NCBI GenBank assembly: GCA_037176885.1
Contig: JAWWNJ010000037.1
Location: forward strand, 744,001 to 808,000
DNA from: Favolaschia claudopus
Taxonomy: Eukaryota > Basidiomycota > Agaricomycetes > Agaricales > Mycenaceae
DNA length: 64,000 nucleotides
Direction: 5' to 3'
This document shows positions 21,096-30,209 of this stretch, one piece after another. The notes beneath the pieces are model-generated. The model was not told the origin of the DNA. It was given only the letters and a program-made list of their open reading frames with translations, and did no database searches. A program made the position numbers and the translations under genes. Position 1 is the stretch's first letter. Every line of letters begins with the position of its first letter.

Positions 21096-21100
21096 GGCCC
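21089..21100 (+). other. Copia primer binding site, now separated from its LTR
   Basis: GGTTATGGGCCC is complementary to GGGCCCATAACC, the anticodon-loop region typical of eukaryotic initiator methionine tRNA. Copia-type elements are known to use an internal half-tRNA fragment as primer. In the uninterrupted element this sequence followed the last LTR base (14228) directly. Element A has split that junction, leaving only GGTTATG next to the LTR. Identity of the tRNA is inferred from general knowledge, not from a tRNA seen in this window. Confidence 0.7.
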
Positions 21101-21375
21101 TCGAGCCAGCTATTTCTAGACGACCCGTTGAACGCAGCATCGCGCGTATACACGCACGAACTACCTGAGCCTCGAACACCCGGAAAATATCTGCCTTGCC
21201 AGATTTCCAGGTTCTCGCTCTCTCCGTCCAACTGCCACGTCATCTGGAGACTTTGCTTCCAGCTGCGCAAACCCCGAACTAGCCAGCGAACACGACTCCC
21301 CCTCGTCCATTCCTTTCATCACTTCCAAGTTAAACCTTCTTCGATACTTCCACGCCCACGTTCTCGCTATCACCG

Positions 21376-24300
21376 ATGGCTACAGAATCGACTTCCTCGG
21401 ACTGGCGCCACATCACGCCGCTCACCGCCGGCACCTTCTCGGAGTGGGAGCCCAAGGCAATCTCTGAACTCATGCGCATCGGCGTCTACCGGCTCTGCAC
21501 TGGCGAGGAAATTGAAGTGGTCAGGCCGACCCCGCCGACCTTGCCCGAAGATGCCAACGCCGTCATCAGAGCTGCAGCCAACCGCGAGTACAAGGAGGAT
21601 TCCCGGGCATGTAATGAAGGCCTGCGTCGACGAGACAAGGCCATCGGCACCATTCGGTCCATCATCGCCGAGGACCAGCTCCAGCACATCGAAGGCAAAA
21701 CTACGCCCAAAGAAGTGTGGGACGCTTTGAAGGAGAAACACAAGGAGTTTACCTCTGGGCTTGCCGCGTACTATATCAAAATTGGCATCCTAGAGAAGAA
21801 ATATGGCGAGGATGAAAATATGCACGCTCATCTTTCATTCATTCAAATGGAGAATCGCAAGCTGCCTGTCGCACAGAGGTTTGATGACGAGTTTCTCGCT
21901 CAAATCATGCTCATGTCCCTTCCTCGTGAGACCACTTGGGAAACCCTTCTTGTCGCCCTCTTGCAATCAATCACCGAGACGCACAAGCTCACCACAGTTG
22001 ATGTCGTGTCTTGCCTCATGCAGGAATACCGCCGCATCACCGGCATGGACAACTCTACCTCCGATGCAGCCCTTTTCATCAAAAACAAGGAGAAATCCTC
22101 GAAGGCTGCGAAAAAGCCCCGCTGTGGTTATTGCCGCTACAAGGGTCACACAGAGGAAGATTGCCGTCGAAAGAAGAAAGATATGAGCAACCAGAAGGGA
22201 AAACCCAAGGCTCAAGTGGCTGAAGCCTCGGACTCGGACACCGATTCAGATGAGAGCGAGATCTCGGAGCACGCCAAATTCGCTTCTCTGACTGCTGAGT
22301 TTTCTACTCAAGCTCAGCAGTGGGAGGATGGCTCCCTCCATGTCTTCCTTGCCTCCGATGTTGTGGCGTTTCTCGCCAGGTCCCCAAAATCTGATGCATT
22401 CATCGACTCCGGCTGCACGCGACATCTCTCTCCCTGCCGTGAGCACTTCACCGACGACAGCTACACTGCCCTTGAGAAGCCGATCTCTATCCATCTCGGA
22501 GATTCCTCCGTAATTAAGGCGGTCGGCCGTGGAACCCTCCAGTATCTCATGGACTGTCCCAGCGGTGTTGTCCCGGCATTCATTCCCGATGCTCTCTATG
22601 TCCCAGACCTTGCCGCCACTCTTCTTTCGGTCTCGCGTTTCACCGACCGGAAGCACCAGCTTGTATTCAAAGGAAAAGACTGTCATGTCTTTGCACCATC
22701 CGGACGCTGTGTTGCCGCAGCGACGAAAACTACCGGTGGGCTTTACAAGCTGTTGGCACGCCCTATGCTCTCGAAAGAGTACGCAAATCTCGCTGCTACC
22801 TCCCGTACAATCGACATTAACCTCCTCCATCGTCGCCTAGGCCATCTCGGCTACGACAACGTCAAAAGACTGGTTGACAAAGGCATGGTGGATGGTGTTG
22901 ATTCAGTGGGAGGTCGCATAGATTTTTGCGAGGCTTGTGTAAATGGAAAACAACATAGATTTCCTTTTCCCCCTTCGATGAAACGCGCGCGACATAAACT
23001 GGACCTTGTCCATTCAGACGTCTGCGGTCCGCTCCCTCCGAGCATCGGGGGCATGCGTTATTTCATCACCTTCACAGACGATCACAGCCGTGAGGTGCCA
23101 GTGTACGTCTACTTCATGCGGCACAAATCCGAGGCATACAAGAAATTTCGAGAATTCAAAGCTGAAGTTGAGCTACAAACCGGACGAAAGATCAAAGTCA
23201 TTCGCACCGACAATGGCGGCGAGTACACGTCCGATGAGTTCGAGGAATATCTCAAGAACGTCGGCATCATTCACGAGAAAACAGCCCCACACACACCAGA
23301 ACAGAATGGACTCAGCGAAATCATCAATCGTGTCATTGTCGAACGCATGCGCTGCATGCTCTTCGCCGCTAATCTGTCCCCTGGTTTCTGGGCAGAAGCA
23401 GTCCGCACTGCCGTCTATCTTATGAATCGATGCCCCGTCTCGCGCCTCAAGGAGATGACCCCGCATGAAGCTTGGACTGGACTCAAGCCGTCAATCACCG
23501 CCTATCGTACTTTTGGTTGCCCTGCATATGTTCATATCCCCAAGTCTAAGCGTAAGAAGCTTGCGTTCAAGACAAGAAAATGTATACTATTGGGCTATGC
23601 ACCGGGTACAAAGGCGTATCGACTATGGGATCCCAGCAAGCGCCGTGTCGCTACATCCCGTGATGTGATTTTTGACGAGCGCGTTGAGCCTCCAGCTCCA
23701 CCAGCGCCAAAGGTCGACTTGTCCGACATACTGTGGAATGGGGAGAAGGAGTATGAAGGCATTAGTCGAGTGGGAGATGCATGGGACGATATCGAACGGT
23801 TACACACCGAAAGTAAGCAGAAATCGGAGCTGCCTCCGACTTTCCCGTCTCGTCCCGTTCCCCTCGAATCTCCACCTTCATCACCGCCTCGTCTCACAGT
23901 CGACCTACCGCTGGACAATCTTCCGGAAGCGCCAGTTGCGCCTGCACCTGCCCCTCCACCTCGGGAGCGCCGTGCCCGGCGAACGGAAGTGGAGATGTTG
24001 GGGCCGCCACCTGACGTCGAAGGACCCCGCCTGCGTCGTCCTCCCGCTCGATTCAACGAGAACGAGCCCGCCGTTGTTCCGGAAGACCCATATGCAGACA
24101 TTGACGAACCTGGCGCATTCTTCGCAAAAGTTGATGCTGGAGAAGCTTTCGAAGGGGCGCGGTACACGGAACGGGAGGAGAACGCACTTGAGAACATCGC
24201 GTTCGCATTCGCAGCAGCCGCCCATGGCTCTGGGCACTCCGAATCCGATCCCCGCACTTGGCGTGAAGCCATGCGTCGTCCCGACCGTGCTGAATGGTCA

Positions 24301-25848
24301 AAAGCTGTTGCCTCGGAACTTGCGTCTCTTCGTGAGACCGGGACGTTTGGCGATTGCGAAGACTTACCTGCCGGTCGCAAAGCCGTTGACGCAAAGTTTG
24401 TTTTCAAAATCAAACGCCAGCCAGACGGGTCGATTGAGCGGTACAAGGCGCGCCTTGTTGCGAAAGGTTACTCGCAGATGCCTGGCGTAGATTTCGACGA
24501 GATCTTCTCGCCGGTTGTGAAACTCACCTCCGTCCGTGTCCTTTGTGCACTAGCCGTCCAACTCCAGCTCCATTTCCACCATCTTGATGTCGATACAGCT
24601 TTCCTCAATGGTGAATTGAAGGAGGAGCTTTACATTCGGCTCCCAGAGGGTGCAGGCCCCGACGCAGGCAAGATAAAGCGCCTATGTCGTTCGCTGTATG
24701 GACTGAAACAGGCGTCGCGTGTATGGAACGAGCTGTTAGACGGCGAACTGAGGAAGGTCGGATATCAGCGTATTCACGCTGATTACTGCATCTACGTCTT
24801 CAGGCGTGGCGATACGATCTGCTTCTTGGCGGTCTATGTTGACGACATGGCCTTGCTTGGGAACAATCTTGCAGTAATGCAAGAGCACAAGGCTCTTCTC
24901 GGACGTCGATTCAAGGTGAAAGATCTAGGGCCTGTGAAACAGTTACTCGGTTTGGCCATCGATTATGATCGCGACGCACGGACCTTGATGCTCACGCAAA
25001 CTCGCTACATCGAGGAGGCACTCCAGCGTTACGCCGCAAACGATGGTCGGACCCACATCACACCTCTTTCATCCGGCGTCAAACTCACCAAGGAAGACTC
25101 ACCGAAAACCGAGGCCGAAATGCTTCGTGTCCGCGATCTGTACCCGTACCAAAGTCTCATCGGAACACTGATGTACGCCATGCTCGGGACGCGTCCGGAC
25201 ATTGCCTACGCAGTGGGAGCCCTCAGCAAATTCAGCTCTAACTTCGGGGAAGTCCATTACAATCAGGCCATGCACGTTCTTCGATATCTGAGCGGGACCA
25301 GACACTACGGGATCAAGTTCGACGGAAATCTTGACGATGATCTCTCCTCCATCATCCTCGGCTACAGCGACTCGGACTGGGCTGGCGATCTCGACACCCG
25401 CCGTTCGACGGGAGGATATGTCTTTTTGATGTCCGGAGCAGCGGTGAGCTGGAGCAGTAAACTGCAGCTGTCACCCGCCCTTTCCTCGACTGAAGCCGAG
25501 TACATGGCCATGTCTCGCGCTGCTCAAGAAGCAATCTGGCTTCGCAAACTTCTTGAAGAGCTCGGGTTTCCGCAGGATGAACCAACCGACATCCTAGGTG
25601 ATAATCAAGGTGCTATTGCTCTTGCTAAAAACCCTGGGGATCATCCCCGTACCAAGCACATTGCACTACGATTCCATTTCATTCGGTTCGTCCACGCCGA
25701 CGGTAGCATCGACCTCGACTACATTCCGACTGGGCAGATGGCTGCGGATGGGTTGACCAAGAGTCTGACCGGCGTGAAGCATGAGGACTTTGTTCGTATG
25801 CTTGGAATGGAACCTCGCCCGAGTGGGAGTGTTAAAATTCAGCCTTGA
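21376..25848 (+). CDS. Copia Gag-Pol polyprotein, intact
   Basis: A single 1490-codon frame with the Ty1/copia domain order. The Gag region (about 1-245) is followed by a zinc knuckle C-x2-C-x4-H-x4-C near residue 249. The aspartic protease motif D-S-G is near 341. The integrase H-x-x-x-H...C-x2-C zinc region (from L-G-H-L-G-Y near 490) precedes an integrase core with D-V-C-G-P-L, T-D-N-G-G-E-Y near 611 and the glutamate in N-G-L-S-E. Reverse transcriptase begins near 1010 (K-A-R-L-V-A-K-G-Y-S-Q) with the catalytic Y-V-D-D near 1154. RNase H begins at S-D-S-D-W-A-G-D near 1332, with S-S-T-E-A-E-Y. No stop or frameshift is present. The stop codon and the last six residues lie inside the 3' LTR. 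Integrase preceding reverse transcriptase separates it from Ty3-type elements. Confidence 0.95.
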   Translation: MATESTSSDWRHITPLTAGTFSEWEPKAISELMRIGVYRLCTGEEIEVVRPTPPTLPEDANAVIRAAANREYKEDSRACNEGLRRRDKAIGTIRSIIAEDQLQHIEGKTTPKEVWDALKEKHKEFTSGLAAYYIKIGILEKKYGEDENMHAHLSFIQMENRKLPVAQRFDDEFLAQIMLMSLPRETTWETLLVALLQSITETHKLTTVDVVSCLMQEYRRITGMDNSTSDAALFIKNKEKSSKAAKKPRCGYCRYKGHTEEDCRRKKKDMSNQKGKPKAQVAEASDSDTDSDESEISEHAKFASLTAEFSTQAQQWEDGSLHVFLASDVVAFLARSPKSDAFIDSGCTRHLSPCREHFTDDSYTALEKPISIHLGDSSVIKAVGRGTLQYLMDCPSGVVPAFIPDALYVPDLAATLLSVSRFTDRKHQLVFKGKDCHVFAPSGRCVAAATKTTGGLYKLLARPMLSKEYANLAATSRTIDINLLHRRLGHLGYDNVKRLVDKGMVDGVDSVGGRIDFCEACVNGKQHRFPFPPSMKRARHKLDLVHSDVCGPLPPSIGGMRYFITFTDDHSREVPVYVYFMRHKSEAYKKFREFKAEVELQTGRKIKVIRTDNGGEYTSDEFEEYLKNVGIIHEKTAPHTPEQNGLSEIINRVIVERMRCMLFAANLSPGFWAEAVRTAVYLMNRCPVSRLKEMTPHEAWTGLKPSITAYRTFGCPAYVHIPKSKRKKLAFKTRKCILLGYAPGTKAYRLWDPSKRRVATSRDVIFDERVEPPAPPAPKVDLSDILWNGEKEYEGISRVGDAWDDIERLHTESKQKSELPPTFPSRPVPLESPPSSPPRLTVDLPLDNLPEAPVAPAPAPPPRERRARRTEVEMLGPPPDVEGPRLRRPPARFNENEPAVVPEDPYADIDEPGAFFAKVDAGEAFEGARYTEREENALENIAFAFAAAAHGSGHSESDPRTWREAMRRPDRAEWSKAVASELASLRETGTFGDCEDLPAGRKAVDAKFVFKIKRQPDGSIERYKARLVAKGYSQMPGVDFDEIFSPVVKLTSVRVLCALAVQLQLHFHHLDVDTAFLNGELKEELYIRLPEGAGPDAGKIKRLCRSLYGLKQASRVWNELLDGELRKVGYQRIHADYCIYVFRRGDTICFLAVYVDDMALLGNNLAVMQEHKALLGRRFKVKDLGPVKQLLGLAIDYDRDARTLMLTQTRYIEEALQRYAANDGRTHITPLSSGVKLTKEDSPKTEAEMLRVRDLYPYQSLIGTLMYAMLGTRPDIAYAVGALSKFSSNFGEVHYNQAMHVLRYLSGTRHYGIKFDGNLDDDLSSIILGYSDSDWAGDLDTRRSTGGYVFLMSGAAVSWSSKLQLSPALSSTEAEYMAMSRAAQEAIWLRKLLEELGFPQDEPTDILGDNQGAIALAKNPGDHPRTKHIALRFHFIRFVHADGSIDLDYIPTGQMAADGLTKSLTGVKHEDFVRMLGMEPRPSGSVKIQP
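25815..25829 (+). other. Copia polypurine tract (short, imperfect)
   Basis: The bases GAGTGGGAG directly before the 3' LTR are the expected place and composition for the plus-strand primer. The tract overlaps the coding frame. Confidence 0.5.
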
Positions 25849-26094
25849 GGACTACTTATACGTTCTCATTCCATTCCTTATTCCCTTACGGAGACACTTA
25901 CCATATTCACTCGTTGTCACATTTGTCACTCTCAGCGTCGTTTTCTCTAAACGCGTTCGCTGAGAGTGAGTACTATATTCTACTTATATTCTGTACCTTA
26001 CTTACTGTGTCCCAGAGGGACTCCGTCTTTTAGGTATTTAATAATAGCGTCGTTTTCTCTAAACGCGTTCGCTGAGAAGGGACTCCGTCTTTTA
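25830..26094 (+). repeat. Copia 3' LTR
   Basis: 265 bp, identical to the 5' LTR, with the stop codon of Gag-Pol at 25846-25848. It is followed by the ATGGA target duplication. Confidence 0.92.
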
Positions 26095-26099
26095 ATGGA
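26095..26099. repeat. Target-site duplication of the copia element, right copy
   Basis: ATGGA, matching 13959-13963. Confidence 0.85.
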
Positions 26100-26613
26100 T
26101 TCTCGATTGTCAATTTGTTGGGGGGTTTTGTTCACGTTTGGCTCATTTCCAGTCTCATAGCTTGCTGTGGTTGTGCCCGTTCCGCTCATGTTCACTGCTT
26201 CCTGCACAAGCTCCGCGCCCGACCTTCGCTCCTTGGTTTGACTGCGTTGGATGGATTAACCCGTGTACGTCATGGGGGTCGCGCAGGAGGAAACGCGAAG
26301 TCACGTGACCGCGATTATTTGGCAGAGCTACAAGCCAAAAGACTTAGAGAGCATTGAAAGTACGCAACAAAGTTGAATGGCCGATGAAGCAGAGAATCAG
26401 AACAAAGAGCGGAGTTTTCACTTGCATAACTTAATCTCGACGAGGTGTCTCGAAAGTCCGAAACTCCGGTATTTTGCTCTCAAGTCTGAATGGAGCGAGT
26501 CCGACGCGGGTTCGAGGGTGGATAAGTAATCGCAATTGAGCTACTGCCAGTTACTATATAGAGCAGGACTAGAAAAAGTGGTAAGGGATCGAGCTCACTT
26601 CTATTTGCCCAAC
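26100..26613. other. Intergenic between copia and BBE-like gene
   Basis: 514 bp without a supported gene. It contains the promoter of the downstream oxidase. No further LTR or TIR fragment was recognised. Confidence 0.45.
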
Positions 26614-28225
26614 ATGGCCACAATCGCAGGACTCAGCGGAAACCAATTCCTCCCCTCCTCGAAGGACTACAGCGAATGGCGATATCAATATGCCACATCC
26701 ACGCACGAAATTCACCATGATATGTACCCAGGTCTCATCGTTCAGCCGCACAACAAAGACGATATTAAAAAGGTCATCGCGTACGCCAAGACCCACGGCA
26801 AAGCCATCGCCATCCGCACGGGAGGACACCAATACAGCGGCGCCTCCTCGACAGGACCAAACAACGTCCAGCTCGACCTCCGCTCGACCTTCCGCTCCCC
26901 AGGCGACCTCGTATACGTTGAGGAAGTCACACACAGCTTCGTACGCGCGAGCGTCAGCCACAGTATCGGCGAGCTCAGCGACTACCTGAGCAAACACCAC
27001 GTCTTCGTCCCGCTCGGGCAGTGTAGCCATGTGTATCTGGGCGGACACGCGCAGACGGGCGGGTATGGTCAGCTTGGACGCAGTTTTGGGTTGTTCGGGG
27101 ACTACATTCGTGCACTGGAGATCATTGATCATAATGGCGAGGAGAAGGAAATTACGCGTACCAGCGATCCCGAACTTTTCTATGCATGGCTAGGAGGTAG
27201 TCCAGGCAATTTCGGTGTGCTGACGCATGTCCTGCTCGAGGTAAATCGGGATTCCGACTATGTCGGTTCTCTGGGTCTGCGGGTAGTGCATCTGTACGAC
27301 ACGGCGAAACTGCGGAAGCTGTTGGGGCATCTGGCGAAGATGAGCGACGACGAAAACTTCCCGCGCAACTACGACCTCTGTATAAGCGTCATCAGCGCCT
27401 CGCCCGGCGATACCTCATCGGATCTCCCCAGCGGCCTCGACGAGCAGATGAAGGAAGAACACCCGGAAACCGTCGCGCACGAGGGAAACCCCGTCTGGCC
27501 GCGCAGGATCGTCGTCTATGCGCAATACGTCCCCTTCAGCCCTTCGGACAAACCCGACATGAACTTCTTCGAGCAGCTTGAAACAGGAAGTTTCTTGCAG
27601 AGCGAGGTCGAGAAAATGCCCATGTCACAGCTCAGCTCCCTATGGATGTTCCGCGACATGCGCGAATTCGAGCTGCCGTATGTGAAGCGCATGTATGCGA
27701 CGAAATCGAGGACGTTGGTGAAGGACGGATGGGTGGATTGGGTTGTGAGTCGGGTGGACGAGATTGTGGAACCGAGTATGAATGGGCAGTGGCTCACGGC
27801 GCAGTTTCAGTGTTTCGGCGGGAAAAATTCCATGTTCACGCGAAATGCGAACAACGGGACGTCCTACAGCGTGCGTTCAATTGATTCCTGTTCGTAAACG
27901 AAATCAACTCACATTAATTTTTTGCTAGTGGCGCGACTCAACAATGCTCATGACGATGGACAATTTCCACAAACCCGAGAAGAAAGCGGAGGCCGAAGCT
28001 TGGGAGGCTAAGAACGATGCAGAGGCCATCGGACCACAAGGAATCTTCAGCAAGGAGAATCGGCGATTGGTGTGGGGATCCTACGGATCGTTCGATCTTG
28101 ACTCGGTGTGGGAGACGTACTACGAGGACCGACCGAAGTATGAGAGGTTGATGAGAGCAAGGAAGAGGGCTGATCCAAACGGAACGTTCACACCCAACTC
28201 GTTCTGCGTGAAGCGGGCAGAGTGA
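26614..28225 (+). CDS. BBE-like FAD-linked oxidase, 2 exons
   Basis: Exons 26614-27870 and 27929-28225 (58 bp intron) total 1554 bp and give 517 residues. The FAD-binding PCMH-type domain is seen in I-V-Q-P-H-N-K-D-D-I at residues 42-51. The R-T-G-G-H-Q-Y-S-G loop has H72, the usual site of covalent flavin attachment. G-Q-C-S-H-V carries C137 in the region where bicovalent members have a cysteine. G-G-Y-G-Q-L-G-R and the G-G-S-P-G-N-F-G-V-L-T block complete the domain. The C-terminal exon ends R-A-D-P-N-G-T-F-T, the form of the berberine-bridge C-terminal strand. No signal peptide is visible, so it may be cytosolic, unlike most secreted members. Such enzymes oxidise sugars, alcohols or secondary metabolites; the substrate is unknown. 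The start is the first ATG, because the frame extends upstream only through a non-ATG codon. Confidence 0.87.
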
Positions 28226-28734
28226 GCGTTTACTGGAGTTTGGAGCTTGTATCTTGGACTTTTGACTGATTTGGATGTCGATCAGGATGTACAATGATTT
28301 TGTTCGGGACCGTTCCCTGCTTTTCAGAAGATCGGAGGATAGAATGTATGGATCTCGTGTGACCGAATTGTTGGACTTGTTGCGTGATGCTCCCGACCTT
28401 TTCCCTTGCCTGCTCCTTAACATGTACTACGAGAATCGATATCGTCATCGTCATCGTCTGAGTTGTCTTCCCTTCACTGATTCTCTGCGCATCTCCGTCC
28501 AAGCCTTGTGTCCGCCCGTTTGTCTCCCTTGCAAGACTCAGTTTCTTCGCACAATCTTCCACGCTCGACAACCTTCGGCTGTAGCTTTCTCAAGGTAGCA
28601 GCAGCGGCAACGCTCTGAGAATGAACTGACGGCGGAGTAGAGAAGCCTTTTCTTCGACGCGGCCCTCGACGACAATCTTGTCTAGAATGGGCTGCGGGCG
28701 GGATTGCACAAGGGAGAAAGCAGCCTGACTCCTT
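28226..28734. other. Intergenic between convergent genes
   Basis: The 3' ends of the BBE-like gene and the first array F-box gene face each other here. No gene or terminator structure could be assigned. A short CATCGT repeat lies near 28440-28460. Confidence 0.4.
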
Positions 28735-30003
28735 TCATAGACGCTCCCCAGCCTCTCCAACGCGGATCTCCAGCCCTTCTCGAGCGAGCCTTTGCAACCC
28801 AACAACGAAATCCGCATCGTCTGGCAACGAATAAACCAGGCGGAAAGACTGGAGCCGTGAATCCGTGTGCGCACGCCGCACATTCAGCATTTTCACCACC
28901 AGCCCAGCATCTTCCGGCAACAGCTGATCAGGCACCAGCGTCAAATGGCGAAGAGCCGGAAGCAGCGGCGGTGCATATCCCATGCCCAGAATCTTCATAA
29001 ACCGTCTATAATGGCGACCATCGATGATGAGGTTTACGAGGCTCGGCATGAGTTGAAAACATCGGCAAACTATCGCATCTGGGAGAACGGGCGCGGTGAT
29101 GCGGAGCGTCTCTAACGGCGGGGAGGAGCGGGTGAGGAAGGAGATGAAGGCGACGTCGAGGATATCGAAGAACGTGATGTGGAGGTCTCTGAGCGCGGGG
29201 AGGGTGACGTGTCGAAGCATGACCATGCTGTTGTTCGGACCGCGAGGTGTTGCTTCGTCCCAAGCGCGGCCAAGATGCAATTGCTGCAGCGAGGTATGCG
29301 TCAATGGACGCACATCCGAAACGCAGCTCTGCTCGTAGAACATATTTCGCAAGCAGTATTTGACGAGGTTCGGAGCAGAACGCAAGGGCTCGACCCAGTC
29401 ATTCGCGTCGCCCAAATTGATGTCTTTCTCGGTTTGGATTTCAAGACATTCAAGGCGAGAGAACGAAGCGTTCAGTCTGATCTGCCGCTTGATAGAGTCG
29501 ACATGGTTTCGTCCCATCTCTACGACCAAGCACTGTAACCGGGGGCCGCATTCAGCCAGAAAATTCCGAACAGGTGGCTCCAAGTAGAGTGAGCCACGTA
29601 GCGTAAGGGATAGAGGCAGCACCTGCGCGCGTTTGACCCATAGCTCGCAGAGCGTAGAAAAGCCTGTCCGACAGGGTAATGGTTCCATCAGAAGCCCCGT
29701 CCATAATTTGGGTGTCGCCAGCGCAATATCGCGCCAAAGTCGAGAGACAGCGAGGAAAAGCATAGGCGCGTCGTGAGGTACCGGTGTCGGCTGAGACAGT
29801 GGCATACAGCGCAGGAATATGTCGGACTGGAGTTCAAGCGGTAGACGAGCCATTGGGTCGAGGTGAAAATTTAGCTCGCTTCGCGTGGCACTGTATTGTT
29901 CTAGTAGGCTTTTCAAAAGCTGTTCTTGTGTCTCTATAGCTGCTCTGAGCCCCTCGATCCGCTGTCGCAATCCAGCGACGACTGACGACGAGGTTGGCGA
30001 CAT
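28735..30003 (-). CDS. Array F-box/LRR protein 1
   Basis: First member of the array, a single exon of 422 residues. Domain order, which also holds for the other members: residues 8-45 form an amphipathic helix likely to be a coiled coil (I-E-G-L-R-A-A-I-E-T-Q-E-Q-L-L). An F-box-like segment then runs from D-P-M-A-R-L-P-L-E-L-Q-S to V-S-R-L-W-R-D-I-A-L-A-T-P-K-L-W at about 49-100. About 280 residues of irregular leucine-rich repeats follow, with the landmark R-S-S-P-P-L-E-T-L, and then a short C-terminal strand (here L-E-I-R-V-G-E-A-G-E-R-L). F-box proteins link targets to SCF ubiquitin ligases through Skp1; no target can be inferred. The start chosen (30003) matches the M-S-x start of siblings; the frame opens 21 codons earlier at 30066. 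I see no TCGGCCGA palindrome before it. Confidence 0.85.
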   Translation of the reverse strand: MSPTSSSVVAGLRQRIEGLRAAIETQEQLLKSLLEQYSATRSELNFHLDPMARLPLELQSDIFLRCMPLSQPTPVPHDAPMLFLAVSRLWRDIALATPKLWTGLLMEPLPCRTGFSTLCELWVKRAQVLPLSLTLRGSLYLEPPVRNFLAECGPRLQCLVVEMGRNHVDSIKRQIRLNASFSRLECLEIQTEKDINLGDANDWVEPLRSAPNLVKYCLRNMFYEQSCVSDVRPLTHTSLQQLHLGRAWDEATPRGPNNSMVMLRHVTLPALRDLHITFFDILDVAFISFLTRSSPPLETLRITAPVLPDAIVCRCFQLMPSLVNLIIDGRHYRRFMKILGMGYAPPLLPALRHLTLVPDQLLPEDAGLVVKMLNVRRAHTDSRLQSFRLVYSLPDDADFVVGLQRLAREGLEIRVGEAGERL

Positions 30004-30209
30004 GATAGAACGGAGAAAGAGGCGTTTACGGCATATGGCAAGTGGATGAGATTTCTGCTTGGACATCCCATTCTAAACACCCAAGTAGCTGAGGATAGAA
30101 ACCAATATTTCTTCAAATAAATCATGGACACTACATATTGCTCAGATTTTTTGCGAATGTAGCCTGAGCTTTTGGATATCGAAATAAACGAAGCTCTGAC
30201 TGGTGACTT

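Larger units (their letters stand above)
13964..26094 (+). mobile_element. Ty1/copia LTR retrotransposon carrying two nested insertions
   Basis: The span is 12131 bp. Removing element A (6852 bp) and one copy of its duplication leaves about 5271 bp, a normal copia length. The order is 5' LTR (13964-14228), a primer binding site interrupted by element A, a Gag-Pol frame (21376-25848), a short purine run, and the 3' LTR (25830-26094). Target duplication is ATGGA. The two LTRs show no difference over 265 bp when compared base by base, so the insertion is recent. The LTRs start TG but end TA rather than the usual CA. Confidence 0.92.

Noticed and set aside
22246..22830. 194-residue minus-strand frame opposite copia Gag-Pol
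   Set aside because: A shadow of the protease and pre-integrase coding region.
23595..24446. 283-residue minus-strand frame opposite copia Gag-Pol
   Set aside because: A shadow of the Gag-Pol frame in its proline-rich linker; no independent motif.
26536..26613. Upstream extension of the BBE-like protein
   Set aside because: The frame opens with TTG, not ATG, and the added 26 residues match nothing in the family; the ATG at 26614 was preferred.
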